Below, one piece after another: positions 15,730 through 25,394 of a DNA stretch of 64,000 bases (positions are counted from its first letter, which is position 1; each line of letters opens with the position of its first letter). The stretch lies in contig NZ_QLSX01000001.1 in the NCBI RefSeq assembly GCF_003268885.1, forward strand, positions 1 to 64,000. The letters run 5' to 3'. The DNA is from Onishia taeanensis (GTDB lineage: Bacteria > Pseudomonadota > Gammaproteobacteria > Pseudomonadales > Halomonadaceae). Made by a program: the position numbers and the translations under genes. Under the pieces are notes generated by a model, which saw only the letters and a list, made by a program, of their open reading frames with translations, was not told the origin of the DNA and searched no databases.

Positions 15730-16719
15730 TTAGCCACCGGTCATGTTCATGAAGCGAACCACCTGAACGTCACCGTCGGTGGTGAAGTGATGCCGTTCGG
15801 GCTTGAGCGGCATCGCCTCGATGATCCGGGTCTTGAGTGCCTGCATATCACCGGGATATCGACGCAGCACTTCGCGAAGATCGACGGAGTGTTCGTTACC
15901 CAGACACAGCAGCAGACGCCCTTCCACCGTGACCCTGACGCGGTTGCAGGAGGAGCAGAAATTGTGACTGTGCGGCGAGATAAAGCCTATGCGGGTCTCG
16001 CTGTCGGCCATGCGAAAATACCGTGAGGGCCCTGCGGTCGATTCAGCCGAAGCCATGAGCGGGTAGCGCGACTCGATGAGCGCCTGCACTTCATCGCTCG
16101 AGCAGAAGGTCTCTGCCCGGGAATGATCGGACACATCACCCAGCGGCATTTCCTCGATGAAACTGATATCGAGCCCCTCGTCGCGGGCAAACTCCACCAG
16201 GTCCAGCACCTCATCGTCGTTACGGCCCTTGAGGATGACGGCGTTGAGCTTGATGCGCGAAAATCCCGCGGCCTTGGCGGCGTGAATGCCGGCTATCACC
16301 TTTTCCAGCTCGCCGGTTCTGGTGAGCTGACGAAAGCGCTGCGGATCAAGGGAATCGAGGCTGATATTGAGCCGCTCTAGCCCCCCTTCGCGCAGCACCT
16401 GAGCATGCTTGTCGAGGCTGGCGCCATTGGTGGTCATGGCGAAATCCTTGAGCCCGGGCAGCGCCCCGATATCACCGACCAACTGGCCAATACCCCGCCT
16501 GACCAGAGGCTCGCCGCCGGTCAGACGAATCTTCTCGACACCCAGCTCGACGAAGGCGCGTGCGACCATTTCCAGCTCTTCCAGGGTCAGTACCTGGGCA
16601 CGTGGCAGGAAGGTCATTTCTTCGCTCATGCAATAGACACAGCGAAAATCACAGCGGTCGGTGACCGAAATCCGCACATAGCTGACGCGGCGACCGAAGT
16701 CATCGATCAATTGTTCCAT
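15730..16719 (-). CDS. moaA: GTP 3',8-cyclase MoaA
   Basis: 329 residues from the ATG at 16719 ([18 protein letters not shown]), with GGGAGGAAGC just upstream. A radical-SAM enzyme that starts molybdopterin synthesis by cyclising GTP with MoaC. The N-terminal 4Fe-4S cluster is Cys23-x3-Cys27-x2-Cys30. The C-terminal cluster is [10 protein letters not shown] plus a later Cys in LLLCLG. The protein ends in Gly-Gly, the conserved tail that enters the active site. The start lies 13 bases inside the end of moaE, so the two are translationally coupled. Last gene of the cofactor operon. Confidence 0.97.
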   Translation of the reverse strand: MEQLIDDFGRRVSYVRISVTDRCDFRCVYCMSEEMTFLPRAQVLTLEELEMVARAFVELGVEKIRLTGGEPLVRRGIGQLVGDIGALPGLKDFAMTTNGASLDKHAQVLREGGLERLNISLDSLDPQRFRQLTRTGELEKVIAGIHAAKAAGFSRIKLNAVILKGRNDDEVLDLVEFARDEGLDISFIEEMPLGDVSDHSRAETFCSSDEVQALIESRYPLMASAESTAGPSRYFRMADSETRIGFISPHSHNFCSSCNRVRVTVEGRLLLCLGNEHSVDLREVLRRYPGDMQALKTRIIEAMPLKPERHHFTTDGDVQVVRFMNMTGG

Positions 16720-17174
16720 GCTTCCTCCCAACGCGCGGCATCTTGATGATCGCTCGAGCGTTCTGCGACCCAATAGTTGCCGCTCGCAGTGTGCTCCTTC
16801 TTCCAGAAGGGAGCGCGCGTTTTGAGATAATCCATGATGAAGTCACAGGCCTCGAAGGCCGCCCGACGGTGCGCACTGGCGACCACCACCAGCACGATAG
16901 GATCGCCAGGTGCCAGACACCCCACGCGGTGGATAAGACGCACCCCTTGCAGGGGCCAGCGACCACAGGCGTCTTCAACAATGGCTTCCAGGGCCTTTTC
17001 GGTCATGCCGGCATAATGCTCGAGGGTCAGGGCCGTCACTTCGGGGCGTTCGTTGAAGTCACGCACCAGGCCGGTAAAGCTGACCACCGCACCGATGTCG
17101 CTACGCCCCTGCAACAGGGCCTGCTGCTCGACGCCGACATCGAAGGCCTCCTGCTGCACGCGGATCATCATCAA
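16707..17174 (-). CDS. moaE: molybdopterin synthase large subunit MoaE
   Basis: 155 residues; the start is one of three successive Met codons at 17174-17166. The family pattern [15 protein letters not shown], then [43 protein letters not shown] is complete, including the Lys pair at the active site. It transfers sulfur from the MoaD thiocarboxylate to precursor Z. It overlaps the moaC-moaD fusion gene by four bases (ATGA-type coupling) and moaA by 13. Confidence 0.97.
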   Translation of the reverse strand: MMMIRVQQEAFDVGVEQQALLQGRSDIGAVVSFTGLVRDFNERPEVTALTLEHYAGMTEKALEAIVEDACGRWPLQGVRLIHRVGCLAPGDPIVLVVVASAHRRAAFEACDFIMDYLKTRAPFWKKEHTASGNYWVAERSSDHQDAARWEEAWNN

Positions 17175-17968
17175 CCTCCCGTTACCGGCGGGAAAAAGGC
17201 GACCTCATCGCCATCGGTCAGCGGGGTCTGATCACCGCCCATCACCTGATTGACCGCACATAGCACGCGCCCTTCATTGAGCCCGGCAAAACGGGCGTCC
17301 TTGGCCGTGAGTGCCGCCTTGAGCCCGGCAATGTCGGCGCTTTCCAGCGCATCGAAGGGCAGGTCGATGTCGCTGACACCGAGCCGCTCACGCAGCTCGG
17401 CAAGGCACTTGATATGAATGCAGGGCGCCGCGGTATCCAGCGCCAGCCCCGGATCGGCATGGCGCGAGGCACCGGTGACGATGGGCGACGACATCGCTTG
17501 GCGGCGGTAATCGCCTGACTTGCCCCCGGTCTTGCTTTCCAGGCGGATCTCGCCGATTTCCATGTCCTTGTCGACGGCCTTGCACATGTCATAAAGCGTC
17601 AGGCAAGCCACCGATACCGCCGTCAGCGCTTCCATCTCAACGCCGGTTCGGCCATTGAGTCGACAGGTGGCGCTGACCTCGACGCTGGAGGTGGGCTCAT
17701 CAAGGCGAAATTCGATCGCCACCTTGGACAGCGGGAGTGCATGGCAGAGCGGAATCAGCTCATGGGTGCGCTTGGCCGCCTGAATGCCGGCGATACGCGC
17801 CGTGGCCAGCACATCGCCCTTGGGCAATTCACCATCGGCCAACAGCGCGAGCGTCTCGGGGTGCATGCGAATGCGCCCACTGGCGACGGCCTCTCGCCGG
17901 CTTTCGGCCTTGTCGGCCACGTCCACCATGTGGGCCTCGCCGCGGGCATTAAGATGGGTCAGGCTCAT
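17171..17968 (-). CDS. MoaC-MoaD fusion protein (cyclic pyranopterin synthase + sulfur carrier)
   Basis: 265 residues in a single frame. Residues 1-~158 are a full MoaC ([83 protein letters not shown]), which converts the MoaA product to cPMP. Residues ~183-265 are a full MoaD ([14 protein letters not shown], then [28 protein letters not shown]), ending in the free Gly-Gly needed for thiocarboxylation and for docking into MoaE. A ~24-residue linker joins them. Met159 lies near the junction, but no Shine-Dalgarno sequence precedes it, so a separate MoaD product is unlikely. Usually these are two genes. moeA ends 51 bases upstream. Confidence 0.93.
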   Translation of the reverse strand: MSLTHLNARGEAHMVDVADKAESRREAVASGRIRMHPETLALLADGELPKGDVLATARIAGIQAAKRTHELIPLCHALPLSKVAIEFRLDEPTSSVEVSATCRLNGRTGVEMEALTAVSVACLTLYDMCKAVDKDMEIGEIRLESKTGGKSGDYRRQAMSSPIVTGASRHADPGLALDTAAPCIHIKCLAELRERLGVSDIDLPFDALESADIAGLKAALTAKDARFAGLNEGRVLCAVNQVMGGDQTPLTDGDEVAFFPPVTGG

Positions 17969-18019
17969 ACAGGGTCACCCGCTCGTAAAGTGAATCGGAC
18001 ACGACACATTATCGCACCC

Positions 18020-19339
18020 TTAGCCGCGATGCATAAATGGCTGTAGCGTCACCGTCTCGCCGGCCTCGATGCCGGCGCAAGGCGCCGCGATCTCGATCAG
18101 GCAGTTGGCGGCGACCATCGAGGACAGGATGCCGGATCCCTGGCGACCGGTACTGCGCACCCAGAGCTGTCCGCTCTCATCAGCGTGATAGACACCACGC
18201 AGGAAGTCCACGCGCCCGCTGCGGCTCTTGAGCGATTCCTCGGCGCGCGCCATGAGCCGCAGCGGCTGCCAGGCATGCTCGCCCTGCAGGCGGCGGATCA
18301 ACGGCTGGACGAACTGCAGAAAGGTCACCATCACCGCCACCGGATTTCCCGGCAAGCCGAAGAACGGTACGCGCTCACTCCCCAGGCGGCCGAAGGCCAA
18401 TGGCCGACCGGGGCGCATGGCGATCCGCCAGAAACCCAGCTCACCGGTTTCGGCAAGCGCCGGCTTGATCCAGTCCGCCTGACCGACCGAGACGCCACCA
18501 CTGGTGATCACTATATCCGCCGCTGCGGCCGCATCTCGCAGTGCACTGACCATGCCCTGCGACGAATCGGCGAGGATGCCAAGGTCGATGACCTCGACAC
18601 CAAGGGCCGTGAGCAGACCGTGCAGCGAGAAGCGATTGGCATCGAAGATGCCATCCATGGGCAGCGGCTCGCCGGGAGCCGTGACCTCGTCGCCGGTCGA
18701 GAAGATCGCTACCTTCACCTGCCGCGACACTCGGGCGCGATCGACGCCCAGCGAGGCCAGCAGCCCAAGGTGCTCGGCGGCCAGTCGGGTGCCGGCGGTC
18801 AGGGCCACCGCTCCATGCGGCACGTCTTCGCCCGCCTGACGCACATGCTGGCCAACCTTGACCGTCTCGGGGCGTGTGACCCTCACTCGCTCGCGCCCGG
18901 CCTCGGGTGGCGCTTCTTCGAGCTGCTCGCTCATGATCACCGTATCGGTGCCAGGCGGCATCGGGGCGCCGGTGGTGATGCTCACCGCGGCATGCTCGGG
19001 CACCTCGTCGCGATAGCCGTGGCCGGCCAGAGACTCCCCCACCAACGCCCAACACTCGGGCAGCGCCAGCGGAGCGTGTTTCTGGCCTTGCTCCTGAACT
19101 TGTCTCTGGCTTTGTTGGCCCACAGGCCATGCCAGGGCGATACCATCCATGGCCGCATTGGTATTCTGGGGCACGTTGACCGGCGAGGTGATGTCCTCGC
19201 TCAACACGCGCCCACGCAATGCCGCCAGGGGCAGGGTTTCATGCGCGGGCGACGAGGCGGCAGCGAAGCCGAGGATCGCTTCAAGGGCTTCATCCACCGA
19301 TAGCATGCGTTCACCCAGGTCAAAGCAGGACAGGCTCAT
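18020..19339 (-). CDS. moeA: molybdopterin molybdenumtransferase MoeA
   Basis: 439 residues. Motifs: NTNAAMDGIAL near 59-69, ITTGAPMPPGTDTVIMSEQ, VGQHVRQAGEDV, then the MoCF-binding core VAIFSTGDEV, ITSGGVSVGQADWIKPAL, MRPGRPLAFG and FFGLPGNPVAVMV. It inserts molybdate into adenylated molybdopterin. A Gln-rich insertion (GQQSQRQVQEQGQKHA, about residues 74-89) follows the MDG motif and is not usual. The start overlaps the mobB stop (ATGA). It belongs to the mobA-mobB-moeA-moaCD-moaE-moaA operon. Confidence 0.96.
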   Translation of the reverse strand: MSLSCFDLGERMLSVDEALEAILGFAAASSPAHETLPLAALRGRVLSEDITSPVNVPQNTNAAMDGIALAWPVGQQSQRQVQEQGQKHAPLALPECWALVGESLAGHGYRDEVPEHAAVSITTGAPMPPGTDTVIMSEQLEEAPPEAGRERVRVTRPETVKVGQHVRQAGEDVPHGAVALTAGTRLAAEHLGLLASLGVDRARVSRQVKVAIFSTGDEVTAPGEPLPMDGIFDANRFSLHGLLTALGVEVIDLGILADSSQGMVSALRDAAAAADIVITSGGVSVGQADWIKPALAETGELGFWRIAMRPGRPLAFGRLGSERVPFFGLPGNPVAVMVTFLQFVQPLIRRLQGEHAWQPLRLMARAEESLKSRSGRVDFLRGVYHADESGQLWVRSTGRQGSGILSSMVAANCLIEIAAPCAGIEAGETVTLQPFMHRG

Positions 19340-20076
19340 GTCGACGCCTCCTGAGAAGCGCTTAACTGGCGTGCCGGCATGCCGCGCTGCTCAGGCCAGC
19401 GCCCGGGCCAGGCCGCCACCCAGTCGGTGAGCGCCGCCAGGTCATCCAGAGACAGCGACTCCACGCCCGCCGGCAGGGTCAGCGGCGTACTGCTGGCCAC
19501 TGCCATCACCCAGGGGTCCTCGACGGCACGCAGCGGTTTGCCAAGCGACGGGCGGTGAAGCTCCAGCTTGGGCAGCGGCCAGGCCTTGAAGCCTTCGATC
19601 AGCACCAGGTCCGGGGCCAGCGGCCGCACCTGCTCGATCAACGCCGCCAGGTCGGGCTCATCCTGCCCCGGGGTATTGATCATCAGCGCGGTGCGAGAGC
19701 GTGAGGCAATCAGCATCGGCGCGGCGCCCGCCTCGCGCAGACGATGGCTGTCCTTGCCCGGCTGATCGATATCGAACTGATGATGCGCATGCTTGATTAC
19801 CGCCGCGCGAATGCCCCGTTCGGCAAGCCTTGGCAGCAGCGCCTCCAACAGGGTTGTCTTGCCTGTGCCACTGAAGGCCGCAATACACAGCAGCGGCAAG
19901 GGTTCATCGGCCAGCGGCAGTCGATGTTCGGCCTGCTCGTTCATTTCCTGCGACACCCCTTGTTGTGACGACCTTCCATATGACGAACATTCTAGTGACG
20001 ACTGTTCTCGGGACGACTGTTTTCGGAACGACCGCTCCTGGGACGCCGGGTCATGGGGCACCTTGTCATGCGGCAC
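19336..20076 (-). CDS. mobB: molybdopterin-guanine dinucleotide biosynthesis adaptor MobB
   Basis: 246 residues from the GTG at 20076, which has a strong GAGGAGG seven bases upstream; an inner ATG at 19944 (MNEQAEH) is an alternative. The GTP-binding core begins at about residue 62 with IAAFSGTGKTT (P-loop), then VIKHAHHQFDIDQPGKDSHR, and LVLIEGFK. MobB assists MobA in making bis-MGD and is dispensable in E. coli. The first ~40 residues are a repetitive five-residue pattern encoded by a 15-bp tandem repeat, not found in ordinary MobB. The start is 12 bases after mobA, the stop overlaps moeA. Confidence 0.92.
   Translation of the reverse strand: MPHDKVPHDPASQERSFRKQSSREQSSLECSSYGRSSQQGVSQEMNEQAEHRLPLADEPLPLLCIAAFSGTGKTTLLEALLPRLAERGIRAAVIKHAHHQFDIDQPGKDSHRLREAGAAPMLIASRSRTALMINTPGQDEPDLAALIEQVRPLAPDLVLIEGFKAWPLPKLELHRPSLGKPLRAVEDPWVMAVASSTPLTLPAGVESLSLDDLAALTDWVAAWPGRWPEQRGMPARQLSASQEAST
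19967..20056 (-). repeat. six 15-bp tandem repeats inside mobB
   Basis: Units begin at 19967, 19982, 19997, 20012, 20027 and 20042 on the plus strand, each of the type GACGAC-tgttctcgg; the third and fourth differ at one base. Fifteen bases equals five codons, so copy-number change would not break the mobB frame. The repeat encodes SSREQ / SFRKQ / SSLEC-like units. Confidence 0.85.
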
Positions 20077-20088
20077 GTGTTTGCCTCC

Positions 20089-20685
20089 TCAGGCTTCACC
20101 GGCTCGCAGCTGCTGTGCCAGCCGGGCCTTGTCGTCTTCGGTATTGAGGTTGGCGAAAGCGGCTGGGCAGTCGCTGAAATCCGCCCGCGTCCAGGTATGG
20201 CGAGCGTACCAACGATCGATCTTGCGTTCGCCCTCGCGCAGGGCGTCGCCAAGATCCTCGGCCAGGTCTCGGCGAATCAAAGCCACCACCGGATGATCCC
20301 GCTCACCGTCATGGGCAACGGCAATATCCGCCTCGCCGATCGCGGCAATCAGGCGCTCAACCAGATCATCAGGCAGCGCCGGGCTGTCGCAGGGCACGAC
20401 CACTACCCAGGGTGTTTCGGCTGCCTCGAGGCCGCTCCAGATGCCCATCAGGGGCCCCTGGTAACCGCCTTCTCGATCGCAGACCACCCGGCTGCCCAGC
20501 GCCCGATATTCATCGAGATGCCGGTTGGCATTGATCAGCACCTCGGCCACGCGGCCCTCGAGACAGCGCCTGGCATGTTCGATCAGGCGCGCGGACCCAA
20601 AGGGCTCCAGCCCCTTGTCGCGACCGCCCATGCGCCGCCCCTGGCCGCCGGCCAAAATCAGGCCTGTCACTTCATAATGCGTCAT
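20089..20685 (-). CDS. mobA: molybdenum cofactor guanylyltransferase MobA
   Basis: 198 residues. The nucleotidyltransferase signature LILAGGQGRRMGGRDKG is at residues 9-25, followed by VVCDREGGYQGPLMGIWSGLE and VVVVPCDSPALP with the metal-binding Asp. It attaches GMP to Mo-molybdopterin for DMSO-reductase-family enzymes. First gene of the operon; the 188-base gap before it is shared with the divergent cupin regulator and probably holds the promoter. Confidence 0.95.
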   Translation of the reverse strand: MTHYEVTGLILAGGQGRRMGGRDKGLEPFGSARLIEHARRCLEGRVAEVLINANRHLDEYRALGSRVVCDREGGYQGPLMGIWSGLEAAETPWVVVVPCDSPALPDDLVERLIAAIGEADIAVAHDGERDHPVVALIRRDLAEDLGDALREGERKIDRWYARHTWTRADFSDCPAAFANLNTEDDKARLAQQLRAGEA

Positions 20686-20873
20686 CTCAAGCCCTCGTTT
20701 GGTCCCTGATTCACAAGGATTATCGCTGGTGCCAGCCTAACGCAAAGCGCCCCGTCACGAACCCTTATGACGCAAGTTGACCACCATGGTCTTAGATTAG
20801 AGACCGCCATGCCCTTAAGTTCCCGCTCATGAGTGGGTATCATGCTGTAAAAGATGTTCAACAAGGGCCGCCC

Positions 20874-21455
20874 ATGAGTGGATTCGACGTCGGCAATCGC
20901 CTCAAGCAATTGCGCTTGTCGCGTGAGCTATCACAGCGCGAACTGGCCAAACGGGCCGGAGTCACCAACAGCACCATTTCGCTGATCGAGCAGAACAGTG
21001 TCAGCCCTTCGGTCAGCTCGCTGAAGAAGATTCTCGATGCCATGCCGGTCTCAATCAGCGAGTTCTTCGCCGGTGATAGCGAATCTCAGGAGCAGGTCTT
21101 CTATCGCTCCAGCGAACTTACCGAGATCGGCGACGGCACTCTGTCATGGAAACTGGTGGGCGCGCGCAGGCCCAACCGCAGCATGTCGATCATCCACGAG
21201 CACTACCCGCCCGGGGCGGATACTGGCCAGGAAATGCTGGAGCACGAGGGGGAAGAAGGCGGGGTGGTGATCGCCGGCACTATCGAGCTGCAGGTCGCCG
21301 ACGAGGTGCAGCATTTGAAGGCAGGCGATGCCTACTACTTCGATTCACGCCTGCCCCACCGCTTTCGCAATGCAAGCGACAGCGAATGTGTGATCGTCAG
21401 CGCCAATACCCCGCCGTCCTTCTCAGACGGCGGGAATGAACAGCATCACGCCTGA
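20874..21455 (+). CDS. XRE-cupin regulator, PuuR-like
   Basis: 193 residues from the ATG at 20874 (MSGFDVGNRLKQLRLSRELSQRELA); an in-frame ATG 45 bases upstream is possible. The N-terminal lambda-type HTH (about 6-60) contains KRAGVTNSTISLIEQN and VSPSVSSLKKIL. The C-terminal cupin_2 domain has EMLEHEGEEGGVVIAGTIELQV and LKAGDAYYFDSRLPHRF. PuuR relatives repress putrescine or amino-acid catabolism. Here the neighbours are mobA (divergent) and uraA (convergent), so the target is not evident. Confidence 0.87.
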   Translation: MSGFDVGNRLKQLRLSRELSQRELAKRAGVTNSTISLIEQNSVSPSVSSLKKILDAMPVSISEFFAGDSESQEQVFYRSSELTEIGDGTLSWKLVGARRPNRSMSIIHEHYPPGADTGQEMLEHEGEEGGVVIAGTIELQVADEVQHLKAGDAYYFDSRLPHRFRNASDSECVIVSANTPPSFSDGGNEQHHA

Positions 21456-21482
21456 GACATTCGCTTTAACGGTTCAATCGCC

Positions 21483-22724
21483 CTACTCACCTTCTTTGGC
21501 CGGCGGCAACACGGCGTTGAGCACGATGCCCACCAGCGCCGCCAGGCTCACGCCCTGCAGGGTGAACTGGCCGCCGCCCACCTGCATGCCACCGATACCG
21601 AAGACCAGAATCAGCGACACCACCACCAAGTTGCGCGGTGCGGTCAGCGAATGGCCGGCGCGCACCAGAGTGTTCATGCCCACCACCGCGATCGAACCGA
21701 ACAGTAGCGTCATGATGCCGCCCATCACCGGGGCAGGGATGGTTTGCAGCAGCGCGCCGAGTTTGCCGAGGAAAGCCAGCACGATGGCGGTCACGGCGGC
21801 GATCATCATGATCCGCGGATCGAAGGCACGGGTCAGTGTCACTGCACCGGTCACTTCGGAATAGGTGGTATTGGGCGGGCCGCCAAACAGCGCCGCCACG
21901 CTGGTGGCCAGGCCATCGCCCAGCAGGGTGCGATGCAGGCCGGGCTTCTCGAGGTAGTTCTTCTTGGTCACCGAACCAATGGCGACCATGTCGCCGATAT
22001 GCTCCACCGCCGGCGCGATGGCCACCGGGATCATGAACAGGATCGCGGCCCAATGAAAGGTCGGGGCCGTGAAGGACGGCAGCGCCAGCCAGGCCGACTC
22101 ATTGACCGGCGTGAAGTCGACCACCCCCATCAGCAGCGCCAGTGCATAGCCGGTGACGATGCCACCCATGATCGGCACCAGGCGAATCAGGCCGCGACCG
22201 AAGACCGCCAGCACCAGCGTCACCAAAAGGCTCGACATCGACAGCACCAGCGCCTGGCCATAGCCGATGGCGTCGCTGGTCTCGCCCGTCGCCATGTCCA
22301 CTGCCACCGGGGCCAGCGCCAGGCCGATGACCATGATCACTGGCCCCACCACGACCGCCGGCAGCAGGTGATGCAGCCAGGCGGTGCCCTTGATCCGCAC
22401 GAACTGGGAAATCACCACATAGACCACGCCCGCCGCCATCAGGCCGCCCATGGTCGCGGGAATGCCGAAGTTCTGGACCGAGCCCTGGATGGGCGCGATG
22501 AAGGCAAACGACGAGGCCAGAAACACCGGCACGCTCTGGCGGGTAACGCTGTGGAACACCAGCGTACCCACCCCCGCCGTGAACAGCGCCACGTTAGGGT
22601 CAAGCCCCGTCAGCAGCGGCACCAGCACCAGTGCACCGAAGGCGACGAACAGCATCTGCACCCCGGTAAGCAGAATGCGCGGCAAGGATTGTGTGGACTG
22701 GCGGCCGGCCACCGTATCGGTCAT
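21483..22724 (-). CDS. uraA: uracil-xanthine permease (NCS2)
   Basis: 413 residues from the ATG at 22724 (MTDTVAGRQS), preceded by GGAG; the longer frame start is less likely. About 12-14 membrane helices are visible. NCS2 signatures: SSFAFIAPIQGSVQ, PVAIAPAVEHIGDMVAIG with the substrate-binding Glu, and LFGGPPNTTYSEVTGAVTLT. It is a proton-coupled uracil symporter in the inner membrane. upp, which converts uracil to UMP, is immediately upstream but separated by a terminator, so the pair may be independently transcribed. Confidence 0.92.
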   Translation of the reverse strand: MTDTVAGRQSTQSLPRILLTGVQMLFVAFGALVLVPLLTGLDPNVALFTAGVGTLVFHSVTRQSVPVFLASSFAFIAPIQGSVQNFGIPATMGGLMAAGVVYVVISQFVRIKGTAWLHHLLPAVVVGPVIMVIGLALAPVAVDMATGETSDAIGYGQALVLSMSSLLVTLVLAVFGRGLIRLVPIMGGIVTGYALALLMGVVDFTPVNESAWLALPSFTAPTFHWAAILFMIPVAIAPAVEHIGDMVAIGSVTKKNYLEKPGLHRTLLGDGLATSVAALFGGPPNTTYSEVTGAVTLTRAFDPRIMMIAAVTAIVLAFLGKLGALLQTIPAPVMGGIMTLLFGSIAVVGMNTLVRAGHSLTAPRNLVVVSLILVFGIGGMQVGGGQFTLQGVSLAALVGIVLNAVLPPAKEGE

Positions 22725-22796
22725 ATCAGGTCTCCAAGGTGAGAAACAAAGCAATCTGGCCCTGCCATCAGGACTCAGGAAACATCAGCGCACAGC

Positions 22797-22831
22797 AAAA
22801 CGCCCCTGCGTGATCACGTCAGGGGCGTTTT
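22797..22831 (-). terminator. intrinsic terminator after upp
   Basis: AAAACGCCCCTG (22797-22808) and CAGGGGCGTTTT (22820-22831) form a 12-bp stem; the loop CGTGATCACGT is itself self-complementary. The T-run works for the minus strand, 18 bases past the upp stop. Confidence 0.92.
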
Positions 22832-22849
22832 GGCCTATCAGGTCACGAC

Positions 22850-23479
22850 TCAGCGAGTCCCGAAGATCTTGTCACCGGCATCGCCGAGGCCCGGCACGAT
22901 ATAGCCGTTCTCGTCGAGGCGATCGTCAACTGCCGCGGTGTAGATCTCGATGTCCGGGTAAGACTCCTGGACACGCTTGATCCCTTCCGGGGCCGCGACC
23001 AGCACGATGACCTTCATCTGCTGGCAGCCACGCTCACGGAGCATGTCCAGGGTCGCCACCATGGTGCCGCCAGTGGCCAGCATCGGATCGATGACGATGG
23101 CCTGACGCTCTTCGATATCGTTGGCGAACTTGGCGAAGTACGGCACCGGCTCGAGGGTCTCTTCATCACGATAGAGCCCCACCACGCTGATGCGGGCGCT
23201 GGGAATCAGGTCGGTGACGCCGTCGAGCATGCCGAGACCCGCACGCAGGATCGGCACGATGGTGACTTTCTTGCCCTTGATCTGCTCGATCTGGATCGGC
23301 TCTTCGCTCCAGCCCTCGATGGTGGTCGGTTCGAGTTCCAAGTCCTGAGTGGCTTCGTAGGTCAGCAGCTTGGCCACTTCTCCGGCCAGCTCACGGAAGC
23401 TCTTGGTGCTGATGTCATTGGCACGCATCAGGCCGAGCTTGTGCTTGACCAGGGGATGGTTGATGGCGTGAACGCTCAT
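22850..23479 (-). CDS. upp: uracil phosphoribosyltransferase
   Basis: 209 residues from the ATG at 23479 ([19 protein letters not shown]). PRPP loop DPMLATGGT at 131-139; PILRAGLGM at 76-84 and the C-terminal [12 protein letters not shown] are diagnostic. Makes UMP from uracil and PRPP. It lies 103 bases after ung and ends at a strong terminator, so it is either the last gene of the nucleobase operon or has its own promoter. Confidence 0.97.
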   Translation of the reverse strand: MSVHAINHPLVKHKLGLMRANDISTKSFRELAGEVAKLLTYEATQDLELEPTTIEGWSEEPIQIEQIKGKKVTIVPILRAGLGMLDGVTDLIPSARISVVGLYRDEETLEPVPYFAKFANDIEERQAIVIDPMLATGGTMVATLDMLRERGCQQMKVIVLVAAPEGIKRVQESYPDIEIYTAAVDDRLDENGYIVPGLGDAGDKIFGTR

Positions 23480-23582
23480 GGCGGCGGACCTCTTCGGGCG
23501 ACGGGATGGGACGAATGACGGCTTTGTCGCATGAAGATCATGCACAAATTGCGCGACATTCTACCCGTATCGGTCGACGAGG

Positions 23583-24284
23583 TTAAGGCTGAGTGGGCAG
23601 CTGCCAGTCGATGGGGTCACGGCCGTGCTCGGCGAGGAAGGCATTGCCCTGGGAAAAGTGGTGATTGCCGAAGAAGCCACGATGCGCCGAAAGCGGCGAC
23701 GGGTGCGGCGATTCAAGCACCAGATGGCGCCCGGTATCGATCAGTGCCTTCTTCTGACGGGCATGGCTACCCCACAGCAGGAAGACACAGGGCGCGCATT
23801 GTTCATTGACGGTGGCAATCGCCCTGTCGGTGAAGGTTTCCCACCCGCGCCCACGGTGTGACGCTGCCTGCCCCGCTTCGACGGTCAGCACGGTATTGAG
23901 CAACAGCACGCCCTGGCGCGCCCAGTACTCGAGATGGCCGTGATCGACCGGGGTGCAGCCTAGATCGCCGGCCAGCTCCTTGTAGATGTTCTTGAGCGAC
24001 GGAGGCACCTTCACTCCCGGCTGCACCGAGAAGCACAGCCCGTGAGCCTGATCCGGGCCGTGATAGGGGTCCTGACCGAGGATCACGACCTTGACCTGGT
24101 CGAGCGGCGTCAGCTGGAAGGCACGAAACCAGTCCGCGGAGTGCGGATAGATGATCCGCCGCTCGCGTTTGTCCTTGGCCAGGGCGTCACGCAGCGCCTG
24201 CATGTAGGGGGCGCCAAATTCCGCCCCCAGATGACGATCCCAGCTTTCCGGCAATGGAGGTTGTGCAGAGGTACTTTCCGACAT
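23583..24284 (-). CDS. ung: uracil-DNA glycosylase
   Basis: 233 residues from the ATG at 24284 ([10 protein letters not shown]), with GAGG upstream. Family 1 UDG motifs: GQDPYHG at 70-76 with the catalytic Asp72, [10 protein letters not shown], and [13 protein letters not shown] with the catalytic His. It removes uracil from DNA. It starts 7 bases after the phosphoribosyltransferase gene, so it is expressed with the purine salvage genes. That grouping links base repair to nucleobase metabolism, but no functional dependence is shown. Confidence 0.97.
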   Translation of the reverse strand: MSESTSAQPPLPESWDRHLGAEFGAPYMQALRDALAKDKRERRIIYPHSADWFRAFQLTPLDQVKVVILGQDPYHGPDQAHGLCFSVQPGVKVPPSLKNIYKELAGDLGCTPVDHGHLEYWARQGVLLLNTVLTVEAGQAASHRGRGWETFTDRAIATVNEQCAPCVFLLWGSHARQKKALIDTGRHLVLESPHPSPLSAHRGFFGNHHFSQGNAFLAEHGRDPIDWQLPTQP

Positions 24285-24291
24285 CTCGACC

Positions 24292-24795
24292 TCAGGCACC
24301 GCTCTCGCCGGAGGCCTCGCCGCGCACGCGATCCGCCAGCGGCTCGACGTAGGCAACGCCCATATCCCAGGGGAACTGAATCCAGCAGTCCTGCCCCACT
24401 TCGGTCAGGAACTGATCGACCAGCGGCCGCCCTTCCGGCTTGGCGTAGACGGTAGCGAAATGCGCCTTGGGCAGCATTTCGCGCACCTTGCGGGCCGTCT
24501 TGCCGGTATCGACCAGGTCATCCACCAATAGCCAGCCGTCACCGTCGTGATCGACGCCTTTCATGACATCGAGACCGCCCTGGTCCATGTGGTCGTAGCT
24601 CTTGATGCACACGGTATCGATCAGGCGCAGGTTGAGCTCGCGGGCGATCAGGGCAGCCGGAATCAGGCCGCCGCGAGTGATGGCGATAATCCCCTTGAAG
24701 TCACGCTCGACCAGCTGATGGCAAAGCTCGCGAACATCACGATGCAGCTGGTCCCAGGAAACGATGAAGTGTTGCTGATAGCGGTTGGCGCTCAT
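24292..24795 (-). CDS. gpt: xanthine(-guanine) phosphoribosyltransferase
   Basis: 167 residues, starting [20 protein letters not shown], as in the enterobacterial Gpt/XGPRT family. The PRPP loop is [12 protein letters not shown] at 89-100; [17 protein letters not shown] precedes it and WIQFPWD near residue 140 is a family feature. It converts xanthine or guanine to XMP or GMP. The gene is 34 bases after apt and 7 before ung. Confidence 0.95.
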   Translation of the reverse strand: MSANRYQQHFIVSWDQLHRDVRELCHQLVERDFKGIIAITRGGLIPAALIARELNLRLIDTVCIKSYDHMDQGGLDVMKGVDHDGDGWLLVDDLVDTGKTARKVREMLPKAHFATVYAKPEGRPLVDQFLTEVGQDCWIQFPWDMGVAYVEPLADRVRGEASGESGA

Positions 24796-24829
24796 GACGA
24801 ATTACCAAAAACGTAACGGGGGACGAGAC

Positions 24830-25375
24830 TTACTCGTCCTCGGTGAAGGAGCAGACAGCGAAGACGCCAAAACCGGCCTCGCGGATCTTGTCGGAACCGG
24901 CGAGCTCCGGCAGGTCGATGATGGTCGCGGTCTCGACCACATGACCGCCGGAGCGAGTGATCAGCTTGGCTGCAGCACACATGGTACCGCCAGTGGCGAT
25001 CAGGTCATCGACGAGCAGGATGCGATCGCCATGATGGAAGGCATCGGCGTGCAGCTCGACCTCAGACTGGCCGTACTCGAGGGTGTAGGTCTCGCTGATG
25101 GTGCGAAACGGCAATTTGCCCTTCTTGCGCACCGGCACGAAGCTGCAGCCGAGCTCATAGGCCAGCGGTGCGCCGATGATGAAGCCGCGGGCGTCGATGG
25201 CTGCCACCGCGTCCAGATCCATGTCCTGATAGCGGTGCACGAAGCTGTCGATCAGCTTGCGAAAAGCCGAGCTGTTCTGCAAAAGCGGCGTGATATCACG
25301 GAAGTTGACCCCCGGCTGCGGCCAGTCGGGGACGGTGCGAATCACGGATTTGATGTAGTCGCCGTAGATGCTCAT
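24830..25375 (-). CDS. apt: adenine phosphoribosyltransferase
   Basis: 181 residues from the ATG at 25375 ([19 protein letters not shown]); an 18-residue Ser-rich upstream extension is unlikely. Motifs: [45 protein letters not shown] and the PRPP loop [12 protein letters not shown]. It makes AMP from adenine. It begins 19 bases after the AzgA-type permease, so uptake and phosphoribosylation are coupled. Confidence 0.97.
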   Translation of the reverse strand: MSIYGDYIKSVIRTVPDWPQPGVNFRDITPLLQNSSAFRKLIDSFVHRYQDMDLDAVAAIDARGFIIGAPLAYELGCSFVPVRKKGKLPFRTISETYTLEYGQSEVELHADAFHHGDRILLVDDLIATGGTMCAAAKLITRSGGHVVETATIIDLPELAGSDKIREAGFGVFAVCSFTEDE

Positions 25376-25394
25376 CGATGGTCGAATCCAGTGG

